NCBI GenBank assembly: GCA_964036045.1
Contig: OZ038392.1
Span: forward strand, 20,734,090 to 20,798,089
Direction of reading: 5' to 3'
Source: Eutreptiella sp. 'Long Island Sound 2002'
Taxonomy: Eukaryota; Euglenozoa; Euglenophyceae; Eutreptiales; Eutreptiaceae
Length of the DNA: 64,000 nt
The notes under the pieces are model-generated. The model ran no database searches. It saw only the letters and a list, made by a program, of their open reading frames with translations, and was not told where the DNA came from. Both the position numbers and the translations under genes were made by a program. Shown here in pieces: positions 1-10,234 of this stretch (its first letter is position 1; the number at the start of each line of letters is the position of its first letter).

Positions 1-1
1 G

Positions 2-880
2 GTGTGGGGCATGGAGGCGACTTCCTTTCGCCATGCCAGGCATATGTGGGATGACGCGGCCAAAGGAGACGGAGAAGGCAGCGTCCCAGCGAGAGCGGTG
101 CAAGCATGGCGCCCCAGCACCCGTCAGTGGTCTCAATCAGCCATCGGTCAACTGGCGGCTGTCGAGGCGCGGGAGAGCCCGGATCCGGGGATCGCCGAAG
201 TTCTGGCAGTGTGCCTCTCCGAAAAGTCAGACGAAGGCCAGCCAGCGTCGGGGATGCGGGGAATCTCCTCCGCGGTCCGTGCCCTGGAAGACATGCGCAT
301 CGTCCCACCCCTTGTCGGTGCCATCCACAGGCGCATCGCGGGGGGGGGGGGGGGTGCCAAGCCAGGGGCGCAGGATTATGCGACCCCGGAGATGCTCCGC
401 CACCTGTGGCGGCGAGCGGCCTCGGAGAGGGACCGCGCCTTCGTGGCCCTTGTCGTCCCGTCCCGGATCTGCTTTTGGAGGGGCCCTGCGTCGCTCAGTC
501 CGCCCCTTCGGCCTACTTGAGGCGGGTGGGGTATCTTTTTACCGCACGAAGTCGGGAGGCCCCAGAGGATGGCATCGGAGACCGCTCCTCAAGTTTGGCA
601 TGTCCTGGGCTGACTAATTGTCGGAGTACTGCAAGTGGCAAGGCCTCCCCGCCGACCAGCCCATCTTCAGCGGGGGGGAGGCGGTCCTTGAGGACGGCCT
701 CACCACTCTCCTCCGCGGATCGCGGTGGAGCGATTACGCATGGCACAGCCTCAGGAAAGGAGGCACAGCCTCCTGTTGGAACCAAAAGCCAGGCTGCCCT
801 ACTTTCAATGGTGGGGAGTCTGGGCTTCTGCTGGGGTTGCCATGTCCTGCGTGACAGCTTTCCTTGATCATGGAGTGTTG
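2..880 (+). pseudogene. Tyrosine recombinase of a DIRS/kangaroo-like retrotransposon, broken
   Basis: This is a decayed lambda-integrase-type recombinase, the enzyme that inserts circular cDNA of YR retrotransposons. It is open at the left edge of the window. The stretch TPEMLRHLWRRAASERDRAF near 385-445 followed by VVPSRICFWR matches the conserved arm carrying the first catalytic Arg. The reading then moves to another frame near 490 (FGLLEAGGVSFYRTKSGG). It passes a TAA at 615-617 and reaches WHSLRKGGTAS near 740-775, the H-x-x-R box typical of DIRS recombinases. A third frame gives FQWWGVWASAGVAMSCVTAF near 803-860, the terminal W-G-x-W...Y region, with Cys where the catalytic Tyr is expected. 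At least two frameshifts and one stop are present. Family knowledge supports the motif assignment; the lost Tyr is my alignment by eye. A G15 run at 340-354 is a possible assembly weak point. Confidence 0.72.
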
Positions 881-1453
881 ACGTCATTGGCCTTGCCATG
901 CCCTGGATCGGGAGTCGAGGAGCCTCCGGTGGTCAATTGCCTATCTCTTTGGGGTTCTGCTATGTTCGGGGCGGACGCGGTGGAAGAGTCCCTGGGTTAC
1001 GTGGGGGCCGTCCTTGGTCCTGCTCTCCCACACCCTGGTGCCGTGGCTGCTGAGCCGCCTGCGACGGTGGTGGGGGGCAGCCAAGGCGGCTCTCATGGCC
1101 ATGAATCGGACAGTTCTTCAACAAGCTCCGAGGGTTCCAGCTCCTGCGAGTCATCCGACTTGCATGTCAGGATCATCGAGCCACCGGTGGGGAGGGGGGT
1201 TCCCGTGGACCCAGCCTTCGGGATAGGCACGGAGGAGCGACCAGCAGGGCCGAGCCAGGGTTGGGGGGGCGGGCGGCGCAAGCGCAAGCGACAAGCACCC
1301 CCGCCAACCACCCGGGACAGACCAGGCAGGCGCAGAGTTAGGGCTCTGGGCGTCCCCAGTGATCCTGAAGGGGGGGGGGTAGGCTGGCCCGCAGGTGGGA
1401 GTGGAGGCTGTCTCCTCCGGAGTCCCCCCCACACCCCAGCGTTGTATTCTTAG
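725..1453 (+). CDS. C-terminal extension of the recombinase or a separate Ser-rich basic ORF
   Basis: The open frame containing the recombinase end (FQWWGVWASAGVAM) continues for about 190 more residues. The extension is low in complexity: a Ser-rich acidic stretch (HESDSSSTSSEGSSSCESS) near 1100-1155 followed by a basic cluster (GGGRRKRKRQ) near 1267-1300. I do not recognise a domain. It could be the recombinase tail, a degenerate gag-like linker before RT, or chance reading in GC-rich DNA. The next recognisable protein, the RT, starts about 270 bases later on the same strand. Confidence 0.25.
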   Translation: MERLRMAQPQERRHSLLLEPKARLPYFQWWGVWASAGVAMSCVTAFLDHGVLTSLALPCPGSGVEEPPVVNCLSLWGSAMFGADAVEESLGYVGAVLGPALPHPGAVAAEPPATVVGGSQGGSHGHESDSSSTSSEGSSSCESSDLHVRIIEPPVGRGVPVDPAFGIGTEERPAGPSQGWGGGRRKRKRQAPPPTTRDRPGRRRVRALGVPSDPEGGGVGWPAGGSGGCLLRSPPHTPALYS

Positions 1454-1725
1454 GCTTCGCAGCGCGCAAGTTGCGCTTGGGACGGGACCACCGCCTAAAC
1501 GACTTGCCCCTGGCGATGAGAGGCCGAGCCACGGTACGGTCCAGCAGACCACGGGCCTTTCGGCAAAGTTCTAGGGACGCCAAAGGCACAGCCTGACCCC
1601 TTGTCTTCCCCCTTTTCGTGTTCTTCCTCTTCTGCACATAGACATCCAGGCTCCCCCCCACCCTTTCCACCTTCGCCGGGATTGCCCCCAGCCCCCCCCC
1701 CCGGATCCCCCCCCCACCCTCGTCC

Positions 1726-2889
1726 TTGCACTATGGGGTTGGGAAGAGAGAGCTGCCTTTGTTTGTCCAGTTCATGGAGATCCTGGCACCATCTTTGCCG
1801 TGGATCGCCCCTAAGTTGTCCTGCCCTTTGGGGCTCATGTTTAAGAGATCCCATATGTTTCTGGAGCGGATTTTTAGCACGGCGGAGGATTTCAGGTTGG
1901 AGGAGGCATTGCCTGTACTCACACAGAGCTTTGCTGAGCTGAGGGAGGATGCGTGCTAGGTGTTGGCGCACCTGGCCACTTCCCCCATTCCCCAGTGGAC
2001 GTGCTCTGACCCGACCCTTGCTGCAAAGGGTTTGGGTAAGATGGGCTCCTACGTTATTCCCCAGGACCTTTTGAGGGAATTGGTCTCCGAGTCCTTTTTG
2101 CGGGACGCCCTCGGTTACAACCTTGAGGCTGACCCCAATGGAGGTTCGGGTTCGGTGGGACCGGGGGTGGCGGGGATGGTGTCCACACTGATGAGTTCCG
2201 GAGTGATTAGCGAGACCCCATTGCCGCCCTCTTGCTTTCCGTTCATCATACCCAAAAGTAGCGAGAAGGTCAGTCTCATCCTATCCTGCTTGGGAATGAA
2301 CGAGCGGATCGGCGACCCACCTACATTCCAATTGCCTTCTTGGGAGGGGATAGCACAGCTGCTGGCGGCCACGTCGCGGTCCGAACGGCTATTTTGCACA
2401 CACGTGGATCTCACCAACACGTTTTGCAGTTTTCGCCTCCCCCTAGAGATGCACGCGGCGTTCCGTTTTCGGGGCCGACCGGGTGGCTAGGTCTTTGCTC
2501 TGGATAGGCTGCCGTTTAGATGGAATTTTCACCATTTTTTTGCCAGCATATTTTGGGTGATTTGGTGAGACCCCTGGTGCCCCCCCATATGGAGTTGTTA
2601 CATTACCTTGACGATTTTTTTTTTGGTGGGGAGCGATCCCGAGGAGGTGCAGGTGGTGACAAACTGGGTGGTAGCAGCCATGCAGGCGGCATCCTTTATT
2701 TTCAGCCAGAAGTCAACACTGCACCTTGTCAAGAAAATCTTGTTTTTGGGTAAGTGGTTGGACCTTGAGGCTAGGGAGATTAGGTTGCACCCTAGAGCCT
2801 TCCCGCAGATGTTCCATGCGTGGGTATGGGTTGCGTGCAAGCCACGACCCAATAGCAGGCTGCTGCCCAAGGTTCTTGGTTTCCTATAG
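1726..2889 (+). pseudogene. Reverse transcriptase of the DIRS-like element, broken
   Basis: Reverse transcriptase fingers/palm of a YR retrotransposon. In order: SCFPFIIPKSSEKVSLILSC (near 2230-2295), then FCTHVDLTNTFCSFRLP (near 2393-2445, motif A with the first catalytic Asp), then VFALDRLPF and FSPFFCQHIL (near 2491-2555), then LLHYLDDFFF (near 2596-2625, YxDD motif C) and LFLGKWLDLEAREIRLHP. One frame carries nearly the whole protein. It is interrupted by TAG at 1957-1959, 2488-2490 and 2887-2889, and by two compensating indels: one base lost near 2524 and one gained in the T10 run at 2616-2625. No clear ATG is visible; the similarity begins near 1726. The combination of YLDD and the PF...SP..CQ block resembles DIRS-class RT rather than LINE RT. 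Confidence 0.8.
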
Positions 2890-3591
2890 TGGCATATCCG
2901 TCCCTGTGTTGGCTCCGGACCGTTCCTTGCCGGTGCCTACTGTCATGACAGATGGGGTAATTCGAAGCTGCCCACCCCAGTAAAGGTCTTACACTCTTTG
3001 ATCACGGTTATGACGCGCTGTGCAGAGCCATGGAGACCCCCCTCCCATAATAAGTTCAGCCTGGCGCGTGAAATGTTCGTAGCAGAAATAACCGGCCCGG
3101 ACTTTTTTGGGCCGTCCATTTTTGTCGATGCGGCGTGGGACAGGTTTGGATATCGGTTGGGGGGGGGGGGGGTACCGAGGCGAGGTGTACGGTGCTGGGC
3201 AATCCAGAGTCGGGTCCTCAATCAACAGGAGGCAGAGCTCCAGGGTGTGGCGTGGGTGATACGCCTGGCGTGCTGATTTGGGTGGCGCGCGGTTACTATC
3301 TTTACCGACAGCACGGCGGCCGGTTACCAGGCGGTGGGCCTGAGGGCTAAGACGTGGCTCAAGCGCCACATGCTGGTGCTCCGGGCACTGGTTTGGCGGT
3401 TGGCAGTGTCAGGTATGGTCGTGCGGTTTGTATGGGTCCCATCCGCATTGCAGCCAGCGGACCCCCTGAGTCGGTTGTTTTCAGACCACAACGGGAATAA
3501 GGGCACGGCGGAAGTCGAAGCGTGGTGCATCTATGAACGTCTTGTTTTTGTCCAAGAAGCGTGCTTTGTCTTTGGGGTGGTGCTTGTCTGA
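2890..3591 (+). pseudogene. RNase H domain of the DIRS-like element, broken
   Basis: This continues the RT frame. PSIFVDAAWDRFGYRLG (near 3112-3162) supplies the first Asp. NQQEAELQGVAWVIRLA (near 3223-3273) supplies the Glu. VTIFTDSTAAGYQAV (near 3292-3335) supplies the second Asp, and LQPADPLSRL (near 3450-3480) the last acidic residue. A TGA at 3274-3276 breaks the frame. A connecting region (near 2890-3060) links it to the RT. RNase H directly after RT is normal for DIRS/Ngaro elements. The frame ends at 3591. No methyltransferase domain was recognised downstream. Confidence 0.75.
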
Positions 3592-4528
3592 CACGGGGAG
3601 CGCCCTGTGGATCCCCCGTGTGTCGCAGCCGGTGTGTGGGGGGGTTCTATCAGCTAAGCGGAGAATGTCCGTGCCCCCGTGTGCAGAAGTCTTAACCTGC
3701 ATGGTGCGTCGCGTGCGGGCACGTAGCCGCGCGCGGGGGCACCGTGGTGGCCGCCCACACCGCTGATCGGCGCAGGCAGTGGCCCGTCGCAGGACGCGTG
3801 CGCACCAACATCTGCGCGAAGTGCAGTCTCGGCGTCTTGCGAGACGTCCTGTGCGCAGGGTGATCGTGGGCCACCAGGCCCGGACGATTTTCGCGCAACC
3901 ATGCGCGGAGTAGAAGGCACCGGCCCTCCTCCAGGCGGCGGCGGTCGACTTGGCCACCCGCCTCCAGTCCAGCCCCGAGCAGGCGGTACAGAAGAATGGC
4001 AATCCGGACGTCAAGGTCCCGGACCGGCGCCACCACTGCCGCCATCGCTGGCGGATCCTTGTGGAGGGGGCGGGGGGGGGGGTGATTTACCTGTCCTTGT
4101 CAAGTCACCACACGGAAGGGGGCGTGGGCCTCCCTTATATTTGGGTGCAGAGGACGCCGGCTTTGGTCTGGCGAGTGGCCGGATTTTTCAGAGCCGAAGG
4201 GCGCGCCGAGGGGCATGCAGTGTTGGCTTTGTTGTTGAGGGTCTAACCCGCAGTGACCCGCAGTCCTGCCTGCCGCACTAACGCACGCCGACCCGAGGTA
4301 ATGTCAGTGAGGAGCTAGCGCCGTGGCCGTGGGCTGTGGCAGCAGGCTCCGGGGTCCCCCCTCACCAGATGCCTGCCGCGCAACGGGACCAGTCTTGCGC
4401 TGAGTCGTGTCCGCCCGACCTTCCTCCCCCGCCCCGCACCATTCCCCCTCTCTTTCCACCCCCCCCCCCCCCCTGCTTAGCAATCACAGGGCCTAGTGAG
4501 TGGGAGTGGGGGAGGGTAGAAAGGTAAA
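3592..4528. other. GC-rich sequence after RNase H, no gene recognised
   Basis: Several short open stretches exist on both strands (for example 3950-4246 on + and 3692-4045 on -), but none shows a known motif. The region holds G and C homopolymers (4066-4080, 4458-4473). It may contain the 3' untranslated part of the DIRS-like element. Confidence 0.5.
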
Positions 4529-4579
4529 CCAGAGCGGTCTGCCTGCCCAGAGTCTTGGTGCTTGTGTGCCTTGGTAAAC
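4529..4579 (+). repeat. 51-bp direct repeat, copy 1
   Basis: A 51-base sequence starting CCAGAGCGGTCTGCCTGCCC and ending GTGTGCCTTGGTAAAC recurs without visible change at 4956-5006. It lies downstream of the RT/RNase H block, where YR retrotransposons of the PAT/kangaroo type carry split direct repeats. That link is inference. Confidence 0.85.
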
Positions 4580-4955
4580 ACCAGTTTGTCCCCCAAACCG
4601 GGTTTGCCACCTCGACCCCACCACTGCACTCTTCTACAGGCTTTTGAAAAATTAATGCTGCCCGCCCGCCCACCCAGGAGTTCGTCACTGTGTAGAAGAC
4701 CCCTTATTGCTTGCGTCAGTTAGGTTTAGTGTGTGTGCATCATCATGATCTAGCTTTAATTCCCGACGCCTGCGAGTATGACGGCACTAAGAGTCCGGAG
4801 TCAGGGCAGCCCCAGGGCCGCCCATGCGTGAGTGGAGGGTTCAGCAAGTGTTGTAGAGTGTCCAAGTTTGCCTGAGTAGTGCCAGCATATGTTTCTATTG
4901 CCTGTATGGGCATTACTCTGAACTGCGGAAGCACCGTCGTCCTGTGTTTCGCGGC

Positions 4956-5006
4956 CCAGAGCGGTCTGCCTGCCCAGAGTCTTGGTGCTTGTGTGCCTTG
5001 GTAAAC
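4956..5006 (+). repeat. 51-bp direct repeat, copy 2
   Basis: Second copy of the 51-base repeat at 4529-4579; the copies are 427 bases apart, start to start. The flanking sequences differ, so the identity is sharply bounded. Confidence 0.85.
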
Positions 5007-5836
5007 GCAGCAGACCCAAAGACCAGAGGGCACAATGGACAGTCAAACGCCCACTTACGTGAGGGACACACTTCCACAAGGGACGCCAGGCAAGTTTTTC
5101 TCTGTTCTCTCACAACAGAATTTTTCACATCAACTGATTTCATTTCGTTGCCTCAGTGGCGTGGCGGTTTCTGATACTGCATGAGCAGGTGTCAGGCTAG
5201 GTGAGCCTCAAGTATACGTCCCGCCACCATGCGTGGTATGCGGCCCAGGTACCGCACGGGACAACATATGTTGTACTTACACGGTCGTTGCTGATCCGGC
5301 CCGTCTAGCCGAGCACTTACAAAGAACTTGTGAGTCTGAGCCAAAAAAAAAGTATCATAGACATCCCATGCTCACTGCTGGTGAAGTTGTTTTTGTACCA
5401 ACGCTTTGATAGCACTCTTGTTGTAGCCTTGTTGTTTGTTTCCACTTTGTTCTGTGCATGTTTGCTTTTTTTAGGGGGGGGGGTGGCAGCCCCTGAGTCA
5501 GGCTCAGACGACTCAGTGTAGAAGGCTCCACGGGGCCACTAGTGAGCAAAAACTTGACCCCTGTGTGTTGGTCCTTCTGACACACCGCTCAGGCACAGGG
5601 GCCACGGGTGCATTAGAAGGAAAGGGACCTTAGAGGTGGCCCCAGAAGCAGTAAGGTAGGTGGTTGGAAGAGGTTGCCAAAGCAGTTGGGTCGGTTACAA
5701 GTGCCATTGAAGTTGGCACTTGGCGCCAGGGGGGCAGTGGCTGGGCATAGGTTGGGCACCCCGAGGGGGATGGAGGGTACCCCACCCCATTTCCAATGCA
5801 ATGTATTCCGTGACAGGGAGGTGAGGGATATTTCAC
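5007..5836. other. Intergenic sequence, no gene recognised
   Basis: Ordinary intergenic DNA with an A-run (5341-5351) and a G-run near 5475. No coding motif, RNA gene or repeat array was seen. The right end leads into the decayed LINE at 5849. Confidence 0.5.
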
Positions 5837-5861
5837 ATGAATTAGGGCTTGAAGAAAATGA
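5837..5861 (+). repeat. 25-bp repeat shared with 9005-9029
   Basis: The sequence beginning ATGAATTAGGGCTTGAAG is identical at 5837-5861 and 9005-9029. In both places it leads into a short open frame (KKM...). It may mark the edge of an inserted or duplicated segment. Confidence 0.8.
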
Positions 5862-7545
5862 CCTGTGGCCTGCTCATTGTCATTGCTCGAATTACAGGAC
5901 CACATACATCCTACAGAGCTGAGCTCCAACCACTGGCCATGCTCACCCAGTTGTGCGGTCCAGAGGACACACTCATGCTCGACAACCAGGTAGTGGTACG
6001 GTGGTGCCAAACGCCGCCACACCGGGAATGTGCTGGTCGCGACCTACGAGACTTCATCTATAGCAACACGCAAGGCAATCCCATGCGGCGGATACCAGGG
6101 CACCGGGAACACGTCCAAGCCTGCACCAAACAGGACCGAGAGGACACACGGCGCAACAACAAAGTTGACAGGTGGGCCAAAAAAGCGGCTGGCCTGCCAC
6201 TTCCGGACGTCTTTCCGAGCCTTACCCCACTGACGTCGGTCACATTGTCATTGGGGGAGGCCATGCACCTACCCCAGCACGAAAATGGATTCTGGACTGC
6301 CGAAATATCCTTGGGTTCCGCGGGGCACATTGGATGACCTGGTTGCCGTTACAAGGCACACGCCGGCGCCTCTGGCACACCTGGCTCTGGGGCACCGTGC
6401 GATGGGAAGCTTGCGGCGCACCATGGGAACAGCACACTCCAGAATGCCAGCTATGTGGGCAACATCACGGCACCACCGCCCATCAACGTCTTATCTCTTG
6501 CCCCAAATGGCGGCCTTCTTTCATCAACCTCTGGAACCCATCCTTGGCGAGAGTGGCACCAGCAGGCCCATGAATGGCTCCTTACTGCAACTGCCAACGA
6601 CCTCAAACAGGTATCTTGCCTCCGGATTCCCAGTACCTTCATCGACACAGTCCCGTCCAAGGCCAAGGTAAACATCCGCTATCGAGTGGCGTGGTTCCAG
6701 TACCACATGTCAGTGGGGGTCACAACGCTACACAGCGCACTGCCCATGCCGCGACGTATTCCAGGACAACCCACCTCCCGCTTCCACGTCTGTTAGCCCG
6801 TGGTATGGAAAACTCCGCGGTCGGGTCACCCAACCTACTCCTACTGAAAAGAACTTAGGTGAACAAGTCCGATATCGTCAGGCAAAGCAAAAACTGCAGC
6901 CCGCACGCACACCACAGACCGAGGACCCAACCAAGCAGGTGACAGAACTGCTCACGGTACCCCTGACCACAACGACCAAGGCACGCATCCTCTGTCTGGC
7001 CCAAAGGTGCGACCCCGGGATCAAACTACAGCTACTGGACCGTCTATGCGAAGCCGACCAACCACTCTCCATGGAACCCCCTCGACCTATCCTTCTACTG
7101 GAACATTGCACGGGGATGGCAACTATGATGCGAAATTACCAGCTGGCAGCGGCATGCTTACTGGAGCAGCGTCATTTCATCACTCATTGGGGGGGTGCGA
7201 CGGAGCACGTACCTGCGTTATGTGTTGAGGCAGCACAACCGGGCGATTGCACGAGCCACCCAAATATACCTGGCGGCAGCCCGGACAGTGTACCAGGGGT
7301 GGCAACAGTGCCATGCACACACAATGTTCACAGTCAAGGAACAACTTTTTATGGGGCAGGCAACTGCTGCGCATCATCACATCACACACACGCTACACTC
7401 AGCCCATCATGCCCGGATGTTGCGTACCTACAGACATGCGAGTATGGGAGCCATTTTTAGCCATGCCGCTTTTCTACTAGGCCGGCATTGGCAACAAATC
7501 TTTAACGAATACCAAAGGGAAAAGCGCCGGATTCAACGCATATGA
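5849..7545 (+). pseudogene. 3' part of a LINE polyprotein: RNase H, CCHC knuckle and tail, frameshifted
   Basis: Relic of the C-terminal part of a non-LTR element. The first frame (to about 6232) encodes an RNase H: SYRAELQPLAML (Glu), LMLDNQVVVRW (Asp), RIPGHREHV and NNKVDRWAKKAAGL (final Asp). A second frame then reads ILGFRGAHWMTWLP and ECQLCGQHHGTTAHQRLISC near 6443-6505, a C-x2-C...H...C knuckle. A third frame covers about 6525-6796, and further frames end with REKRRIQRI at 7545. RNase H followed by the knuckle is the same order as in LINE C here (56070-56500), and opposite to LINE B. At least three frameshifts are needed and no RT is present upstream, so it is a 5'-truncated dead copy. 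Confidence 0.65.
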
Positions 7546-7800
7546 ATTCTTGTACAACGCAGGGCCTCGGCCTACGGCCCCCTCACATACCACACCGCAC
7601 ACTCCGTCTATCATGCCGGGATGTTGCGCACCTATAGGCATGCGTGCATGGGAGCCATTCGCAGCTATGTCACGTCTCTGCTAGTAGTGGCAACCAATCT
7701 TTGACGAGTGCCATAGGGTAAAGCGCTAGACTCAATGCTTGTGAAGTCTTGTGCAACACAGGGGCTGGGCCTACGGCCCCCTCACACACCACACCGTGCC
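7385..7800 (+). repeat. Tandem duplication of a LINE 3' tail, about 205-bp unit x 2
   Basis: The end of the decayed LINE (about 7385-7592) is followed by a diverged copy (about 7593-7800). Shared landmarks include CATCATGCCcGGATGTTGCG, the CATGGGAGCCATT block, and the closing CCTACGGCCCCCTCACA. A third partial copy of the closing motif sits at 8440-8467. Each closing motif contains the short palindrome GGCCtacGGCC or a variant. Confidence 0.75.
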
Positions 7801-8999
7801 CCCGCACGGGACAGAGACCACTCGATACCGACCCGTTTTGAGCGGACTAACACTGAACCCCCACAATAGCGAAGTCGGTCTCAGACTTACAGTCAACCGC
7901 TACACCGGTGGCAGATTCGGACTAGTGAGTTCTGCACCCCCCCCTTCAGGTAATTTCATGTCAGGTTTGAACCACTTTTGCACCAAATAGCATAAGAGGC
8001 ATGGACGGTCTCGTGGTATGCGCCATGGGTGGCGCTCGTCGTCGTCGGGGGTTCGAACCCCGGTTCGTCCGTCCGTCCAAGGGCCCGTTGGCAAGGTCCC
8101 CGCCACCGCCCCCTTCAGCATCCCCCTCCACCATCGGTACCGCCGGTGGATGGGTGGCGTGTCTCGTCCTCGTAGTTGTTATGTCCAGTCGAGAGATCAT
8201 AGCACGCAGAAAAAACAAGGCACCAAGCACAGCACACCTGCAGCAGTGCCCTCCGCCACCGGCACCGCTGGCCGACGGGAGCCGCATCTCCTCCTCGTCT
8301 TCCCCTTGGGGGATTCGAACTGGCGTCTTCAGGGCAGCAGCCGGCCGCACAGCCGCTGCAGTGCGAGGCCAAAAACCCATTTTATGAGCTGCTGGCTCTC
8401 AGCAAGCCACTGTCTTCGTCCGGTCACAAGTTAAGTAGAGGCTGGGCCTCCGGCCCCCTCACAGCCATCTCACTTTGAAGCACATAGGCCAAATTAGTAC
8501 CAACCGAGGTACACCCGCTCCCCCACAGGGCGACTACCTCGTCACACCAGCAGGTATGCAGGGCGTGTAGGTGCAGATACCACTCCCGTCAGGTGAGGTC
8601 GATGAGCACACGACCGTATGTTTGTCATACAGATGCGGGGTGACTGACAGACTAGTCCACCTGTCCCCCCACCGCCCATACCCCCGTTTGCATTGGGGAG
8701 ACCCCTAACCCTGTGCGTGGAATGCTGCTTTGCCTAGTCTTGACTTTGCCACGAAACCGTACAGATAGCAACCTCAATGAATCCTTGTAAACTTGCGTGA
8801 CTGAACTTTTTGGGTTGCTTCGGCGTGGCAGTACCCGCTGCACTACCATGCATTGGTATCCTCTGCAGGCACAGCTCCATGTTTACCTTTAAGGCCACAC
8901 GATATATAGGGTGAGTGTACTGCGCCCTGCAGCACTGATGCAGAGACCGGGTTGTGAACCCGAGAGCCTTATCGCTACTCAGCGCAGGCCTGTTACAAA
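7801..8999. other. Intergenic stretch between the LINE tail and the 25-bp repeat
   Basis: Contains the tRNA-like element at 8003-8070, a possible minus-strand B box near 8310-8325 (AGTTCGAATCC on -) and the tail-motif copy at 8440-8467. Otherwise nothing coding was recognised. Confidence 0.45.
8003..8070 (+). repeat. tRNA-like sequence (SINE head or tRNA pseudogene)
   Basis: A well-formed T arm (CGGGG-GTTCGAA-CCCCG, 8046-8062) is followed by GTTCGTCC, which pairs in part with GGACG at 8003-8007. The D arm and anticodon arm are weak. With 68 bases and an imperfect acceptor it is more likely a tRNA-derived SINE head or pseudogene than a working tRNA. Confidence 0.5.
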
Positions 9000-9025
9000 A
9001 AAAAATGAATTAGGGCTTGAAGAAA

Positions 9026-9232
9026 ATGAGTGACGGGTCACAGTGTGGCCCAGAATCAGAGTCTGCGTCGTTAGACAATCTGAAAGAAGGATCGCAGGAT
9101 GGAACCGACTCCGAAGAAGTGTTGTCTGAAAGTACTGATGAGGAGGTGAGTAGTGCATCCAGTGATGAGCCCGAGGGGGTGCCAGAGTGTAAAAGGCGAC
9201 TCACCGGGTTCTCAGGGAGGGGACAGAGCTGA
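9026..9232 (+). CDS. Small acidic hypothetical ORF
   Basis: A 68-residue frame starting at the ATG inside the 25-bp repeat. It is rich in Ser, Glu and Asp (for example EEVLSESTDEEVSSASSDEP), so highly acidic, and ends with a short basic piece (CKRRLTGFSG). Acidic N-termini of this kind occur in piggyBac-type transposases, but no transposase core follows before the repeat at 9240, so that identity is only a guess. It may be a chance ORF. Confidence 0.25.
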   Translation: MSDGSQCGPESESASLDNLKEGSQDGTDSEEVLSESTDEEVSSASSDEPEGVPECKRRLTGFSGRGQS

Positions 9233-9239
9233 CCCAAAC

Positions 9240-9400
9240 TGGCGTACGAAACATTCGATAGCCCATGGGCGGGCTCAAGAAAACATTCAGCACTGGTTTG
9301 GTGATTGAACTTGCAAGAGCGATGACCTTCTGGCCTGTGTCATGGGGGCCATATTGGTAGCTGAGCATCCGTTGCTTCACGGCCCCCTTCCAATGCATCC
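9240..9400 (+). repeat. Dispersed repeat, copy 1 (see 13455-13640)
   Basis: Shares ordered landmarks with 13455-13640: AAACATTCGATA, GGGCTCAAG...ACATTC, GCGATGACC, CTGTG...GGGGGC, ATCCGTTGCTT and GGCCCCCT. The copies are diverged and carry indels. This suggests an old interspersed repeat of about 160-185 bases. Confidence 0.6.
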
Positions 9401-9739
9401 CTGACAGGGGCTAGGCCCAGGGCGTAGGCCGCAGGCTTTGCCTGCCCATGTGCCACGCCAACCCCCTGTGCGCACAGCGTCCAGGACCTTAATAGTATTT
9501 TGCATTCAAAGCATGTTGGCAGGCACACTTCAGACCCATTTGCTGAAATTTTGCTTCCTCATGTTGCTGTGTCAATCTGTTTGCCTGTGGGAAGGGAATT
9601 TGGTGGTACACCCTCGGTGCAGTGCGCATTCTTCTTTGGGGGAGCTCTTTGCGTACCTTGCAAGCTGCAGACACGTGGACTGTCTCTCTAGGTATCGCCC
9701 CCTCCACATCACCCTACCAGACCCCACTGACCCACAACG

Positions 9740-10234
9740 ATGAGTCTTGTTCCGGCTAAAGAGCGCTCCCGCTCCCGCTCCCGCTCCCGCTCGCCCCCGC
9801 GCCGACAACGCGACTGGACCCCGAGCCGTTCGCCCCCCCGGCGCCGCCCGCGCTATTCCCGGTCGCCGCCGCGGCCGATGGATCGCGGTGGCGGTGGCCC
9901 CCCCGGGGCACAGCTGTGCCGCGACTTCCTCCGTGGGGACTGCCGATTCGGCCGCGGCTGCCGCTTCAGTCACCAGCGTCCCACCAACAGCATCGAGTTG
10001 TGCCGCGACTGGCAGCGCGGCAAGTGCAGCTTCGGCGACACCTGCAAGTACCGTCACGGCGACGCGGTCGAGGACGTGCGTTGTCCCGTGGCGCCGCCGG
10101 AACGGACCAACTTCTGGCGAGAGCGCAGCCCACCGCGAAGGGGGTACGGCGAGCGCAGCCCACCGCGAAGGGGGTACGGCTACGGACGCAGCCGATCGCG
10201 CAGCCGATCGCGATCCCGGAACGGGCGCCGGTGA
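9740..10234 (+). CDS. CCCH zinc-finger protein with RS domains
   Basis: An intact 164-residue protein, the most gene-like unit that is not part of a transposon. It starts with an RS-rich region (RSRSRSRSPPRR, residues 9-20), then a Pro/Gly linker. Two CCCH fingers follow: CRDFLRGDCRFGRGCRFSH near residues 60-78 and CRDWQRGKCSFGDTCKYRH near 87-105, both C-x7-C-x5-C-x3-H. It ends with GY repeats and RS dipeptides. Such fingers bind single-stranded RNA, and RS tails bind splicing factors, so a nuclear RNA-processing role is likely by family. A 30-base segment encoding ERSPPRRGYG is duplicated in tandem near 10120-10180. ATG at 9740 is the first in frame, the stop is TGA at 10232-10234, and no intron is needed. 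Confidence 0.85.
   Translation: MSLVPAKERSRSRSRSRSPPRRQRDWTPSRSPPRRRPRYSRSPPRPMDRGGGGPPGAQLCRDFLRGDCRFGRGCRFSHQRPTNSIELCRDWQRGKCSFGDTCKYRHGDAVEDVRCPVAPPERTNFWRERSPPRRGYGERSPPRRGYGYGRSRSRSRSRSRNGRR

Noticed and set aside
3481-4045. Minus-strand ORFs of 117 and 177 codons
   Set aside because: Arg/Ala/Cys-rich composition typical of antisense reading of GC-rich DNA, and no motif.
8003-8070. Functional tRNA gene
   Set aside because: The T arm is good but the acceptor pairs only partly and the D and anticodon arms are weak. The same applies to the other tRNA-like units, so all are listed as SINE heads or pseudogenes.
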